From Hymenobacter monticola (GTDB lineage: Bacteria; Bacteroidota; Bacteroidia; Cytophagales; Hymenobacteraceae), in the NCBI RefSeq assembly GCF_022811645.1, contig NZ_CP094534.1:5084001-5148000 (forward strand): 64,000 bases of DNA. The letters run 5' to 3'. Positions 7,566 to 15,582 of the stretch are shown one piece after another. How positions within the stretch are numbered: position 1 is the stretch's first letter; every line of letters begins with the position of its first letter. Both the position numbers and the translations under genes were made by a program. The notes under the pieces were generated by a model. It was not told the DNA's origin. It did not search any database and worked only from the letters and a program-made list of their open reading frames with translations.

Positions 7566-8498
7566 ATGATGTTCGACTACTCTACGCACCTGACGGCGGT
7601 GGTGGCCGCCGAAGCCCTGGAAAACGCACCCGCGCACGGGGGCGCCCGGGCCCACCACACCTGCCTGGACTGCGGCGCGGCCCTGACCGATAAGTTTTGC
7701 GCCCACTGCGGCCAATCGGCCGACACGCACCGCATCACGCTCAAGCACTTACTGCTACACGACTTGCCGCACTCCGTCTGGCACGTCGATAAAGGGCTGG
7801 TGTACACCTTTTATCAAATGCTCACACGCCCGGGCCTCACCATCCGGGGGTACCTGGCCGGGCAGCGCACGCGCCTGTTCCGCCCGGTGAGCTACCTGCT
7901 GCTGCTGGTGGGCTTCTCGGCGCTGGTGATGTCGGCCTTTCAGGTCGACCTGCAGCAGGCCATGCTGTCGTCGCAGCCCACCGCGGCGGGTTCGCCATCG
8001 GTGGGGCTGATGTCGGTGGTGATGGAGCGCTACTTCTCCATCACCATGAAGCACCCCTACCTGATGCAGCTGGTGCTCATGCCGCTCAACAGCGTGGTGG
8101 CGTGGTGGCTGCTGCGGCGGGCGGGCTACAACTACGCCGAGATATTGCTGGCCAGCTGCTTCATCGGGGGCACCCTTACTGTCATCAACCTCACCGTGAT
8201 GCTGCCCGCGCTGCTGGCCGGCAACCCGGCCTTCCTGAAGCTGGCTTCGCAGCTAGTCTTTATCCCGACGCTCGTTTATTCATTCTGGGTGCACGCGCAG
8301 CTACTGCAGGCTGCCCCCAAATTCACTGCGGTGCGGCGCTACAGCCGGGCACTGGGCATTTCAGTGCTGCAGATTGTGGTCCTGCTCCTAGCGGCAGTAG
8401 TGTGCATTGCCGTGCTCACGGTGCAGGTACTAAACGAGCGCCCGGACCTGCGGCCAAAAGCCGCTTCTAAAAAGCCCTCGGCAGCGGCCACCCGCTAG
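7566..8498 (+). CDS. DUF3667 family membrane protein with N-terminal zinc ribbon
   Basis: The protein has 310 residues; ATG codons at 7566 and 7569 are equally possible starts. A zinc ribbon is formed by Cys33, Cys36, Cys45 and Cys48 (CLDCG and CAHCG). It is followed by the motif region with HRITLKHLLLHDLPHSVWHVDKGL and PGLTIRGYLAGQRTRLFRPVSYLLL, typical of DUF3667 proteins of Bacteroidota. About five transmembrane helices follow between residues 115 and 295. The role of the family is not established; the ribbon should face the cytoplasm. The gene stands alone and has its own terminator. Confidence 0.88.
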   Translation: MMFDYSTHLTAVVAAEALENAPAHGGARAHHTCLDCGAALTDKFCAHCGQSADTHRITLKHLLLHDLPHSVWHVDKGLVYTFYQMLTRPGLTIRGYLAGQRTRLFRPVSYLLLLVGFSALVMSAFQVDLQQAMLSSQPTAAGSPSVGLMSVVMERYFSITMKHPYLMQLVLMPLNSVVAWWLLRRAGYNYAEILLASCFIGGTLTVINLTVMLPALLAGNPAFLKLASQLVFIPTLVYSFWVHAQLLQAAPKFTAVRRYSRALGISVLQIVVLLLAAVVCIAVLTVQVLNERPDLRPKAASKKPSAAATR

Positions 8499-8527
8499 TC
8501 ACCTCCAACCGTCTCAAAATCAAATGG

Positions 8528-8559
8528 GCCGGCCGCTGATGAAGCGGCCGGCTCTTTTT
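8528..8559 (+). terminator. Intrinsic terminator
   Basis: Perfect 10-bp stem GCCGGCCGCT / AGCGGCCGGC with a GATGA loop and a following CTTTTTG. It ends the DUF3667 gene. Confidence 0.85.
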
Positions 8560-8634
8560 GTGCCATGCACACGCGGCATCGGTTTCCACTGGTGCTTTCA
8601 CAAAGCGGGCGGCTCAACCCAACTCATCATCCGC

Positions 8635-10344
8635 CTACTTATGCTGATAGATGCGATGCTGCGGTATTTGACGCACCAGTTGGTACTGCCGGGCAAGGCT
8701 GTCGGGCAGCTGCTCGTCGCCATACACCACGTAATACGCCGTCTGCGCCGATTCGCAAGGCAGAAAACAGGGTAGCCCGCGCTGCTCCGCAATATGGTGG
8801 GCGCTGAAGCTTTCCCAGGAAAAAGTGATGCTGTGGCCCGCCGGAATCAGCTTTAGCTGCGTTTCCAGGGTTCGATACGCTTTGTTGTTATCGAAAGAGT
8901 AGAGCCTTTCAGCGTATGCAACGGGGTTGTCCTTCGCAAATTTGAACCCCAAAACCAGCAGCAGCCCGGTAACTATACCGAACTGCCAGCGGCGCGGATG
9001 CCAGTGGGCCGGCACCTGGGCCAGCAGCCAGTAAAGCGTAACCGGCACCAGCGCCAGGGCCAGGCTGAAGTGTCCTATCAAATTGCGCGAAAAGGTGCTG
9101 CGGCGCATGCCCAGCGTCGTGGCCACCAGCGCGAACAGCAACAGCGCATAGAACAGGCCGTAAGCAAACCACGCCGTATGGCGCCGGGCCCGCAGCAGCA
9201 GCAGCGGCAGCAGCAGGGCCACCACGTAGCTCAGCTGTACGCCCAGCACTTTCGAGCGCGAGAAACAGTAAGTGGCATAACTCCCGAAATTCTGACCCAT
9301 ACCGGGCAAAAACTCCCGGAGCGTTTCCGTCTTGGGGCGCACGTACCCGTTGCTGGCAATGGCAGCCAGCCCCGAAAAGCACAGCGCGGGCAAATAGAAC
9401 AGATAGACTGCCACCAGAACTGCCACCTGGTAACGCCAGAAGCGCCAGTCCATTTCCCGATGAAGCAGTTGATAGGCGACGCCGAAGGCTAACTGCGCGA
9501 GGTGAAAATACAGGAAAGTAGGCACCAACGCATAACCGGCCACGCAGCATACCGCATTGAGCAGCAGCCAGCTGCGGCGCCGGTCGCGCAGGTGGCCGAA
9601 CAAAGCAATGAAAGCCCCCCAATGCATGAGCGCATACCAGGCGTAGCCGCGGGCCTGGAAGCCGAAACCCCACAACGGGAACTGTAACGCCACCACCAGC
9701 GCAACCAGCGCCGAGAGTAGCCGGTGCCGCAGCAGGGGCCGCAGCCAGCCATAAGCCGCCGCCACCGTGGCCAGGTAGGCCACCCCCGACAGCCACCGAC
9801 CAGTAGCAACCAGGTTGTCGGCGCGGCCAAACAAGGCGCCGTTCATCAAATTGAACAGCAGGTGATTGTTGGGCAGCATATAGTAAGACAGGGTCTGAAA
9901 CGGTGGCAGCTTCGCGCAGTACAGCGCGGAGAATACCTCGTCGGTGCCGGGTGCTACCTGCGCATTGCCCCAGCCCCAAAGCCCGCCGGCCACTGCGAGC
10001 ACCGGCAGCAAATACGGCGCATCCGGCCGCCAACTCGGCCGGCGTTGCGTAACCGGGGTCGGAACCGGCGTTTGCTGGCTGTGGTACACCAGATAGCCCA
10101 GTCCCAGCACGCACAGCCCCAGCGCCAATAGGCACAGTTGGTTTCCCTGGGCTTTGACCGCAGGCGTAAAGAATCGTCCCGACCAGGATTCAGCGCGGTA
10201 AAAGCAGCTATTCAGTCCCAAATACCACTGCCGAAGTGCCGCATAAGAATGGAGCAGGTAGGCGCCTGCTCCCGCCCCGCCCGCAAGCAACACGGCCGCT
10301 CCCGGGAGGAAGCGGCCGTGGCTGGAAATTCGAAATGAGGACAT
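8635..10344 (-). CDS. Polytopic membrane protein, GT-C glycosyltransferase-like
   Basis: The protein has 569 residues if it starts at MSSFRISSHGRF. It has about eleven transmembrane helices and a soluble C-terminal domain of roughly 110 residues. An acidic pair in the first large outer loop (APGTDEVFSA, Asp135-Glu136), followed by YMLPNNHLLFNLMN, resembles the DE and HP-loop arrangement of GT-C enzymes such as ArnT and PMT, which use lipid-linked sugars. That assignment is by likeness only. The start is uncertain because a hairpin (10291-10320) covers codons 9-18, so a later GTG or TTG near 10290 may be used. It lies 18 bases beyond the deoxyhypusine-synthase-like gene on the same strand. Confidence 0.65.
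   Translation of the reverse strand: MSSFRISSHGRFLPGAAVLLAGGAGAGAYLLHSYAALRQWYLGLNSCFYRAESWSGRFFTPAVKAQGNQLCLLALGLCVLGLGYLVYHSQQTPVPTPVTQRRPSWRPDAPYLLPVLAVAGGLWGWGNAQVAPGTDEVFSALYCAKLPPFQTLSYYMLPNNHLLFNLMNGALFGRADNLVATGRWLSGVAYLATVAAAYGWLRPLLRHRLLSALVALVVALQFPLWGFGFQARGYAWYALMHWGAFIALFGHLRDRRRSWLLLNAVCCVAGYALVPTFLYFHLAQLAFGVAYQLLHREMDWRFWRYQVAVLVAVYLFYLPALCFSGLAAIASNGYVRPKTETLREFLPGMGQNFGSYATYCFSRSKVLGVQLSYVVALLLPLLLLRARRHTAWFAYGLFYALLLFALVATTLGMRRSTFSRNLIGHFSLALALVPVTLYWLLAQVPAHWHPRRWQFGIVTGLLLVLGFKFAKDNPVAYAERLYSFDNNKAYRTLETQLKLIPAGHSITFSWESFSAHHIAEQRGLPCFLPCESAQTAYYVVYGDEQLPDSLARQYQLVRQIPQHRIYQHK
10291..10320 (-). other. Hairpin within the 5' end of the GT-C-like gene
   Basis: Arms CACGGCCGCT and AGCGGCCGTG are perfect complements with a 10-base loop containing CCCGGG. 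On the - strand it lies 43 bases after the stop of the deoxyhypusine-synthase-like gene, where a terminator would be expected, yet it also falls in codons 9-18 of the next reading frame. The following GTGTTGCTTGC is a poor T tract. It may attenuate read-through or hinder ribosomes. Confidence 0.6.
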
Positions 10345-10362
10345 TTCGCTATCCGATAGCAC

Positions 10363-11334
10363 CTACTGCCCCAGCACGATGGCGAACACCAGCGGCGCCA
10401 CGATGGTGGCGTCCGATTCGATGATGAATTTCGGGGTTTTCTCGCCCAGCTTGCCCCAGGTGATTTTCTCGTTGGGCACGGCGCCGGAGTAGCTGCCGTA
10501 GCTGGTGGTGGAGTCCGAAATCTGGCAGAAGTAGCCCCACAGCGGCACGTCGTGGCGCTGCAAATCCTGGTGCAGCATGGGCACCACGCAGATGGGGAAG
10601 TCGCCGGCAATGCCGCCGCCAATCTGGAAGAAGCCCACTTTGCTCTCCTCGGTGGCGGTGTTGGTGTACCAGTCGGCCAGGTACATCATGTACTGAATGC
10701 CCGTCTTCATGGTGTGCACGTTCTTGATGTCGCCCGAAATCACGTGGCCGGCGTAAATGTTGCCGAGCGTGGAGTCTTCCCAGCCGGGGCAGATGATGGG
10801 CAGGTTTTTCTCGGCCGCGGCCAGCATCCAGGAGTCTTTGGGGTCAATCTGGTAGTATTGCTCCAGGTCGCCCGACTTCAGAATCTGGTAGAAGAATTCG
10901 TGCGGGAAATAGCTCTCGCCGGCCTGGTCGGCCTTTTCCCAATGCTTGAGCACGGTGTGCTCGATGCGGCGCATGGCCTCCTCCTCGGGGATGCAGGTAT
11001 CGGTCACGCGGTTCATGTGGCGCTTCAGCAGTTCGTGCTCGTCGGCGGCGGTGAGGTCGCGGTAGTGCGGCACCCGCTCGTAGAAATCGTGGGCCACCAG
11101 ATTGAAGATATCCTCTTCGAGGTTGGCGCCGGTGCAGCTGATAATCTGCACCTTGTCCTGCCGGATGAGCTCGGCCAGCTGGATGCCCAGCTCGGCGGTG
11201 CTCATGGCGCCGGCCAGGGTTATCATCATCTTGCCGCCATCGGCGAGGTGCTTGTTATAGCCATCGGCCGCGTCGATGAGGGCGGCGGCGTTGAAGTGGC
11301 GAAAGTGGTGGCGGAGGAAGTTGGTTACTTGCAT
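10363..11334 (-). CDS. Deoxyhypusine synthase-like enzyme
   Basis: The protein has 323 residues and covers the whole deoxyhypusine synthase fold. Recognisable stretches include LAGAMSTAELG, ISCTGANLEEDIFNLVAH, ICPGWEDSTLGN, and the C-terminal EKITWGKLGEKTPKF, whose Lys295 aligns with the catalytic lysine that forms the aminobutyl intermediate in the eukaryotic enzyme. Bacteria have no eIF5A, and bacterial members of the family are linked to polyamine chemistry such as homospermidine formation, so the acceptor is probably a polyamine. No speA-like gene is visible nearby. It is probably cytoplasmic, a tetramer and NAD-dependent. Confidence 0.88.
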   Translation of the reverse strand: MQVTNFLRHHFRHFNAAALIDAADGYNKHLADGGKMMITLAGAMSTAELGIQLAELIRQDKVQIISCTGANLEEDIFNLVAHDFYERVPHYRDLTAADEHELLKRHMNRVTDTCIPEEEAMRRIEHTVLKHWEKADQAGESYFPHEFFYQILKSGDLEQYYQIDPKDSWMLAAAEKNLPIICPGWEDSTLGNIYAGHVISGDIKNVHTMKTGIQYMMYLADWYTNTATEESKVGFFQIGGGIAGDFPICVVPMLHQDLQRHDVPLWGYFCQISDSTTSYGSYSGAVPNEKITWGKLGEKTPKFIIESDATIVAPLVFAIVLGQ

Positions 11335-11344
11335 TGTGAGGTAA

Positions 11345-11542
11345 TTAGTTTACGTTAGCCGGGGCCGGAATTTCCAGGTCGCGACAGATTTTGAGAGCTG
11401 TTGGGCCTTTTACTTCGGTATGACGCGGCACCGCCGAGACGGTGCGCCGGGCCAGATTCACAAAGACGGAGTGGCTGCCGCCTTCGCGTTTTAATACGCA
11501 GCCGTGCTGCTCAAGATGCCGCAGCAGGTCGCGTCGCTTCAT
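11345..11542 (-). CDS. hicA: HicA-type toxin, mRNA interferase
   Basis: The protein has 65 residues, the usual HicA size, with a small dsRBD-like fold. The motif KREGGSHSVFVN contains the conserved catalytic histidine (His24), and a PRHTEVKGPTALKICRDLEI tail is typical. It would cleave mRNA during translation when not held by HicB. The start ATG overlaps the hicB stop by one base (ATGA), so translation is coupled. The gene order hicB then hicA is one of the two known layouts. It is intact as far as can be seen. Confidence 0.9.
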   Translation of the reverse strand: MKRRDLLRHLEQHGCVLKREGGSHSVFVNLARRTVSAVPRHTEVKGPTALKICRDLEIPAPANVN

Positions 11543-11775
11543 CAGGCCGCGGCCAACTGAATGTTCTCGCGAATAACGGCACGCCCAGCCTGCTGCTCTT
11601 CGGCCAGTTCCCGGCGAACTTCGAGCACCAGTTCAAGCGCTTCGCGCAGATTGGCGCGAGCTTCTTCCAAGGTTTCGCCCTGTGTGTTTACGCCAGGAAT
11701 TTCTTCCACGTAGGCGGAATATCCACCATCCGCAACCGGCTCGAAAACAGCCGTAAATTTCAAATACGCTTCCAT
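11542..11775 (-). CDS. hicB: HicB-type antitoxin
   Basis: The protein has 77 residues from ATG 11775; an in-frame TTG at 11802 would overlap hslV and is less likely. The partial RNase H-like fold of HicB is marked by GGYSAYVEEIPGVNTQGETLEEARANLREALEL. It has no obvious C-terminal DNA-binding domain (the tail is ENIQLAAA), so autoregulation by DNA binding is uncertain. It sits 10 bases after hslV and directly before hicA, so it may be transcribed from the hslV promoter. Confidence 0.88.
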   Translation of the reverse strand: MEAYLKFTAVFEPVADGGYSAYVEEIPGVNTQGETLEEARANLREALELVLEVRRELAEEQQAGRAVIRENIQLAAA

Positions 11776-11785
11776 AAAACCGGGC

Positions 11786-12325
11786 TTAGGAGGGTTGCTC
11801 AATAATCAAGTTATGGTTGGTATAGATGCAGATGTCGGCCGCAATGTGCAGGCCTTCTTCCACCATCTGCCGGGCCGATAAATGTGGCGCGTGCTTCTTA
11901 AGCGCCAGCGCGGCGGCTTGCGCATACATGGCGCCCGAGCCGATGGCAGCCACGTCGGAGTCGGGCTCCAGCACGTCGCCGGTGCCGCTCACAATGAGCA
12001 GTTCGTCCTTGTCGGCCACCACCATCATGGCTTCGAGCTTGCGCAGGTACTGGTCTTTGCGCCAGTCTTTGGCCAGTTCAATGGCGGCGCGCTTGAGGTT
12101 GCCGCCGTAGCTGGTCAGCTTCTCTTCGAAGCGGTCGAGCAGCATAAAGGCATCGGCCGTGGAACCAGCGAAGCCGGTCACCACTTTGCTGTCGCCCAGC
12201 TTACGGATTTTGCGCACGTTGTTTTTGGCCACGTGCTTGTCCATGGTGGCCTGGCCGTCGGCCCCCACGGCGATTTCGCCGTTGTGCCGGATGCCGAGTA
12301 CGGTCGTAGAACGGATTCTGGTCAT
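11786..12325 (-). CDS. hslV: ATP-dependent protease proteolytic subunit HslV
   Basis: The protein has 179 residues, normal for HslV. The sequence MTRIRSTTVLGIRHNG shows a short propeptide before the N-terminal nucleophile threonine (Thr7 of the precursor). VGADGQATM and the KVVTGFAGSTADAFMLLDRFE stretch are strongly conserved. It forms the double-hexamer peptidase chamber that works with the HslU unfoldase in the cytoplasm. No hslU is present in this window, so the partner must lie elsewhere. It heads a unit with hicBA on the - strand; pdhC lies upstream behind a repeat-filled spacer. Confidence 0.95.
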   Translation of the reverse strand: MTRIRSTTVLGIRHNGEIAVGADGQATMDKHVAKNNVRKIRKLGDSKVVTGFAGSTADAFMLLDRFEEKLTSYGGNLKRAAIELAKDWRKDQYLRKLEAMMVVADKDELLIVSGTGDVLEPDSDVAAIGSGAMYAQAAALALKKHAPHLSARQMVEEGLHIAADICIYTNHNLIIEQPS

Positions 12326-12378
12326 GTTTCTGGTATTCTGTAAAGGGTATTCGGTAGTCGGAATCCTAACAAAAGATG

Positions 12379-12428
12379 ATTGGGTAGTCGATAGCCAGGC
12401 GCTACGGTCTGACTACTGACTACCCAAT
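12379..12428. repeat. Word-type inverted repeat, family C
   Basis: ATTGGGTAGTC and GACTACCCAAT are exact complements 28 bases apart, and the spacer from 12326 to 12448 is filled with further variants such as GGTATTCGGTAGTC and CTGACTACTGACTACC. It lies between pdhC and hslV on one strand. Similar low-complexity inverted word repeats occur at 15031-15140, 16817-16915 and 50313-50411. Confidence 0.65.
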
Positions 12429-12448
12429 ACTGACTACTCAAAAAAGAC

Positions 12449-14200
12449 TCAAATCATCAGGCGCATGGGGTCTTCCAGCAGGCTTTTCAGCGTTTGCAGG
12501 AAGGCTGCGCCGGTGGCACCGTCCACCACGCGGTGGTCGCAGCTCAGCGTCACCTTCATGATGTTGCCAATGGCGAGCGCGCCCTCCTTCACAATGGCGG
12601 TTTGCTTGATGCCGCCCACGGCTAGGATGCAGGCATCCGGCGGGTTGATGATGGCCGTGAATTCATCAATGCCGAACATGCCCAGGTTCGAGATGGTGAA
12701 GGTGCTGCCCTCCCACTCGGCGGGCTGCAGCTTCTTCGATTTGGCTTTGCCGGCCAGCTCTTTCACCTCGTTGGCGATGGTAGCCAGGCCCTTGCCATCG
12801 GCGTTGCGCACTACGGGCACCAGCAGACCTTCGTCCACAGCCACGGCCACGCCGATGTTGATGACCTTGTTCTGCCGAATACGGTCGCCTAGCCAAGAGG
12901 AGTTCACGGCCGGGTGCGAGCGCAGGGCAATGGCCGCCGACTTAATCACGAGGTCGTTGAAGCTCAGCTTCACCGGCGACAGTTCGTTGAGCTTCACGCG
13001 GGCTTCCATGGCCTTGTCCATGTTGATTTCCATCGTGAGATAGAAATGCGGGGCCGTGAACAGGCTCTCGGACAGGCGCTTGGCAATCACCTTGCGCATC
13101 TGCGACACGGGCGTGTCGGTGTACGTATCGGTCGAGGCTGGGGCGCTGGCGGCCGGGGCCGGAGCCGCGGCGGGGGCAGCAGCTTGCGGGGCAGCGGCCG
13201 GCGTGGCGGCGGGTGCAGGTGCGGCAGCCGGAGCAGCTTGCGTGGCCGGAGCGGCAGCCGTGCCAGGCTGGAAGTTCTCCACGTCGCGCTGCACGATGCG
13301 GCCGTTGTCGCCGCTGCCCACTACCTGGGCCAGGTTGATGCCTTTCTCTTTCGCAATGCTCTTGGCCAGCGGCGAGGCCAGGATGCGGCCGTTGTTGGCC
13401 GGCGCAGCAGCTTGGGCAGCCGGCGCTTCGGCAGCAGCGGCCGGCGCTGCGGCGGCTTCGGTAGCAGCGGGCGCGGCCGGAGCTGCAGCGGGGGCCGAGC
13501 CACCACCGAGCAGGGCCTGGATGTCGGCGCCTTCTTCGCCGATGATGGCAAGGATGCCGTCCACAGCCACGGCTTCACCGGCTTTGGGGCCGGTGTAGAG
13601 CAGGGTGCCGTCTTCGTAGTTTTCCAGCTCCATCGTGGCTTTGTCGGTTTCGACTTCGGCCAGGATGTCGCCCGATTTCACTTTGTCGCCCACGTTTTTC
13701 AGCCAGGAAGCAATGGTGCCTTCCGTCATCGTGTCGCTCATCTTGGGCATGCGCACCACGGTGGCTTTCTTGCCATTGGCGGGCGCGGCCGGGGCTGCGG
13801 GCGCTGCGGCAGGGGCCGGCGCGGGAGCCGGAGCAGGTGCGGGAGCACCTTCAGGGGCTTTAGGTGCCTCGGCGGCGGGGGCCGGGGCGGGGGCTTCGGC
13901 AGCGGCCGGAGCCGGGGCAGCGCCACCGCTCTGGCCGTTCAGCAGGCCGGAAATGTCTTCGCCTTCTTTGCCTACGATGGCCAGGATACCGTCAACCGGC
14001 ACGGCGTCCTTCTCTTTCGGGCCGATGTAGAGCAGGGTGCCATCTTCGTAGTTTTCCAGTTCCATGGTGGCTTTGTCGGTTTCGACTTCGGCCAGGATAT
14101 CCCCGGATTTAACTTTATCACCCACCTTTTTGAGCCAGGCCGCGATGACGCCTTCGGTCATCGTGTCGCTCATTTTGGGCATTTTTATGATTTCGGCCAT
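12449..14200 (-). CDS. pdhC: Pyruvate dehydrogenase E2, dihydrolipoamide acetyltransferase
   Basis: The protein has 583 residues. Two nearly identical lipoyl domains lie at residues 1-80 and 147-225, each with ETDKATMELE (lipoylated Lys43 and Lys187). A peripheral-subunit-binding domain lies at about 272-308 (ASPLAKSIAKEKGINLAQV), and the acetyltransferase core at 365-583 has catalytic DHRVVDG (His556, Asp560). Ala/Pro-rich flexible linkers join them. It transfers acetyl groups from E1 to CoA in the cytoplasm. E1 and E3 genes are not adjacent. The branched-chain E2 homologue is an alternative, but the MPKMSDTMTEG start and two lipoyl domains favour the pyruvate enzyme. Confidence 0.92.
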   Translation of the reverse strand: MAEIIKMPKMSDTMTEGVIAAWLKKVGDKVKSGDILAEVETDKATMELENYEDGTLLYIGPKEKDAVPVDGILAIVGKEGEDISGLLNGQSGGAAPAPAAAEAPAPAPAAEAPKAPEGAPAPAPAPAPAPAAAPAAPAAPANGKKATVVRMPKMSDTMTEGTIASWLKNVGDKVKSGDILAEVETDKATMELENYEDGTLLYTGPKAGEAVAVDGILAIIGEEGADIQALLGGGSAPAAAPAAPAATEAAAAPAAAAEAPAAQAAAPANNGRILASPLAKSIAKEKGINLAQVVGSGDNGRIVQRDVENFQPGTAAAPATQAAPAAAPAPAATPAAAPQAAAPAAAPAPAASAPASTDTYTDTPVSQMRKVIAKRLSESLFTAPHFYLTMEINMDKAMEARVKLNELSPVKLSFNDLVIKSAAIALRSHPAVNSSWLGDRIRQNKVINIGVAVAVDEGLLVPVVRNADGKGLATIANEVKELAGKAKSKKLQPAEWEGSTFTISNLGMFGIDEFTAIINPPDACILAVGGIKQTAIVKEGALAIGNIMKVTLSCDHRVVDGATGAAFLQTLKSLLEDPMRLMI

Positions 14201-14345
14201 CAGTATAGAAGCGCTAGAGTTGAGAAGGCCAAAATTAGCCTGAAAAGTTGGTCAGGCAATGTTTACCCATTGTCCGGCAATTCCAGAATGTTGTAGCGAA
14301 TTGCCTAAACGCAATGACGCACTTTTTTGCAATTCTCGCGGCCAT

Positions 14346-15005
14346 TCAGCCCGCCGCCTGCAAATGTGCTACGTCCAGGAAGTTCTTAATGGTGAACATC
14401 GAGCCCGTGTACTCCAGCTTGTACAGGCATAAGTTGCTGTGTTCAAATCCTTCCATGCAGCTGAGGGGGTAATTGAGCAGCTGGCAGAGCATAACGCGCA
14501 GGGCCCGGCCGTGCATACACACCAGCACGGTCTGCTCGTCATCGCGGGCCTTGAGCAGCTCAATGAACGGGCGCTGGCGGGCGGCTACTTCCGCCGGGCT
14601 TTCGCCGCCGGTCAGGCGGGCGTTGTCGTCGCCGGCCATCCAGCCGGCCAGCACCTGCCGGTACTCGGCGTCCTCCTCCATGGTGATGCGCGTGCCCTCG
14701 CGCACGCCCCAGCTGATTTCGTTGAGGCCGGCGTGGGCTTCGTGGGGCAGGCCCAGGTCGAGGAACTGCTGCACTGATTCGTGGGTGCGGCGTAGCGTGG
14801 AGGTGTACACCTTATCGAACGGCACGTGGCCGTAGGCGGCAAAAAACTGCGCGGCCTGGCGCCGGCCGGTGTCGTTCAGGCTCGAATCGACGCCGCTACC
14901 CTGCACGATGCCGCGCACGTTGAAATCGGTCTGGCCGTGGCGCAGCAGGAAAATGGTCCGGGGCCTCACGTTGCGTGTAGTTTTGCGTGACAATTCGGTC
15001 AACAA
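14346..15005 (-). CDS. Histidine phosphatase family protein
   Basis: The protein has 219 residues. FLLRHGQTDFNVRG holds the catalytic RHG motif (Arg22-His23-Gly24), a second histidine lies in VLVCMHGRALRVML, and TSTLRRTHES is the usual mid-motif. It belongs to the phosphoglycerate mutase/GpmB branch of histidine phosphatases. The substrate could be a sugar phosphate or nucleotide derivative and is not decided here. It is cytoplasmic and divergent from menI, with an inverted-repeat spacer (15031-15140) between. Confidence 0.88.
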   Translation of the reverse strand: MLTELSRKTTRNVRPRTIFLLRHGQTDFNVRGIVQGSGVDSSLNDTGRRQAAQFFAAYGHVPFDKVYTSTLRRTHESVQQFLDLGLPHEAHAGLNEISWGVREGTRITMEEDAEYRQVLAGWMAGDDNARLTGGESPAEVAARQRPFIELLKARDDEQTVLVCMHGRALRVMLCQLLNYPLSCMEGFEHSNLCLYKLEYTGSMFTIKNFLDVAHLQAAG

Positions 15006-15030
15006 TCCCTCAAAGTACGGGGATTGTTTC

Positions 15031-15140
15031 TAGTGGTTAATGATTAACGATTGGTGATTAATGGTCTGCCAAAGGAATAATTGCTGGGCACACCACCTTC
15101 ACTATCTCTGCTTAATCGTTAACCACTAAGCATTAATCAC
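15031..15140. repeat. Word-type inverted repeat, family C
   Basis: TAGTGGTTAA (15031-15040) pairs with TTAACCACTA (15119-15128), and GTGATTAAT with ATTAATCAC further out; variants of TTAATGATTAACGATT fill the arms. It occupies the divergent spacer between the histidine phosphatase and menI, so promoters for both must lie in or beside it. Confidence 0.6.
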
Positions 15141-15147
15141 TAAAAAA

Positions 15148-15582
15148 ATGACCCTGGAAGAAGTACAGCAGTGGACCAATTCGCGCCCGAACCTGGCCCA
15201 TGCCCTCGGCATTGAAATCACGGCCGTGGCCGACGACCACCTCGAAGGCCGCATGCCCGTCGACGGCCGCACCCACCAGCCCATGGGGCTGTTGCACGGC
15301 GGCGCCTCGGTGGCCCTGGCCGAAACCCTGGGTAGCGTGGCCGCCGCCCTGCGCGTGGACCGCAGCAAGCAGGCCTGTGTAGGCCTGGAAATCAACGCCA
15401 ACCATATTAAGGGCGTGCGCGAGGGCTGGGTGCGGGGCCGGGCCACGCCGGTGCACATCGGCCGCAGCACGCAGGTCTGGGAAATCCGCATCACGCACGA
15501 AGAAACCGGGGCGTTGGTGTGCCTCAGCCGCATCACCATGGCCGTGATTGACCTGCCGGGCGCCAACGCCAAAACCGCCTGA
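15148..15582 (+). CDS. menI: Hotdog-fold thioesterase, probable 1,4-dihydroxy-2-naphthoyl-CoA hydrolase
   Basis: The protein has 144 residues. The motif HQPMGLLHGGASVALAETLGS carries His50-Gly51-Gly52 and catalytic Glu59, matching the YdiI/PaaI type of hotdog thioesterase. YdiI of E. coli hydrolyses DHNA-CoA in menaquinone synthesis. Its stop overlaps the menF start (TGATG), and menD and menB follow, so DHNA-CoA hydrolysis is the most likely role. A general acyl-CoA thioesterase is the alternative. It is expected to form a cytoplasmic tetramer. Confidence 0.85.
   Translation: MTLEEVQQWTNSRPNLAHALGIEITAVADDHLEGRMPVDGRTHQPMGLLHGGASVALAETLGSVAAALRVDRSKQACVGLEINANHIKGVREGWVRGRATPVHIGRSTQVWEIRITHEETGALVCLSRITMAVIDLPGANAKTA

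Noticed and set aside
13138..13864. DNA repeats within pdhC as a mobile or satellite repeat
   Set aside because: They are explained by two paralogous lipoyl domains and Ala/Pro linkers, normal for E2 proteins.
12914..14296. 460-codon + strand frame opposite pdhC
   Set aside because: Gly/Arg/Ser-rich translation arises from the antisense of Ala/Pro linkers and lipoyl domains. No motif; pdhC is certain.
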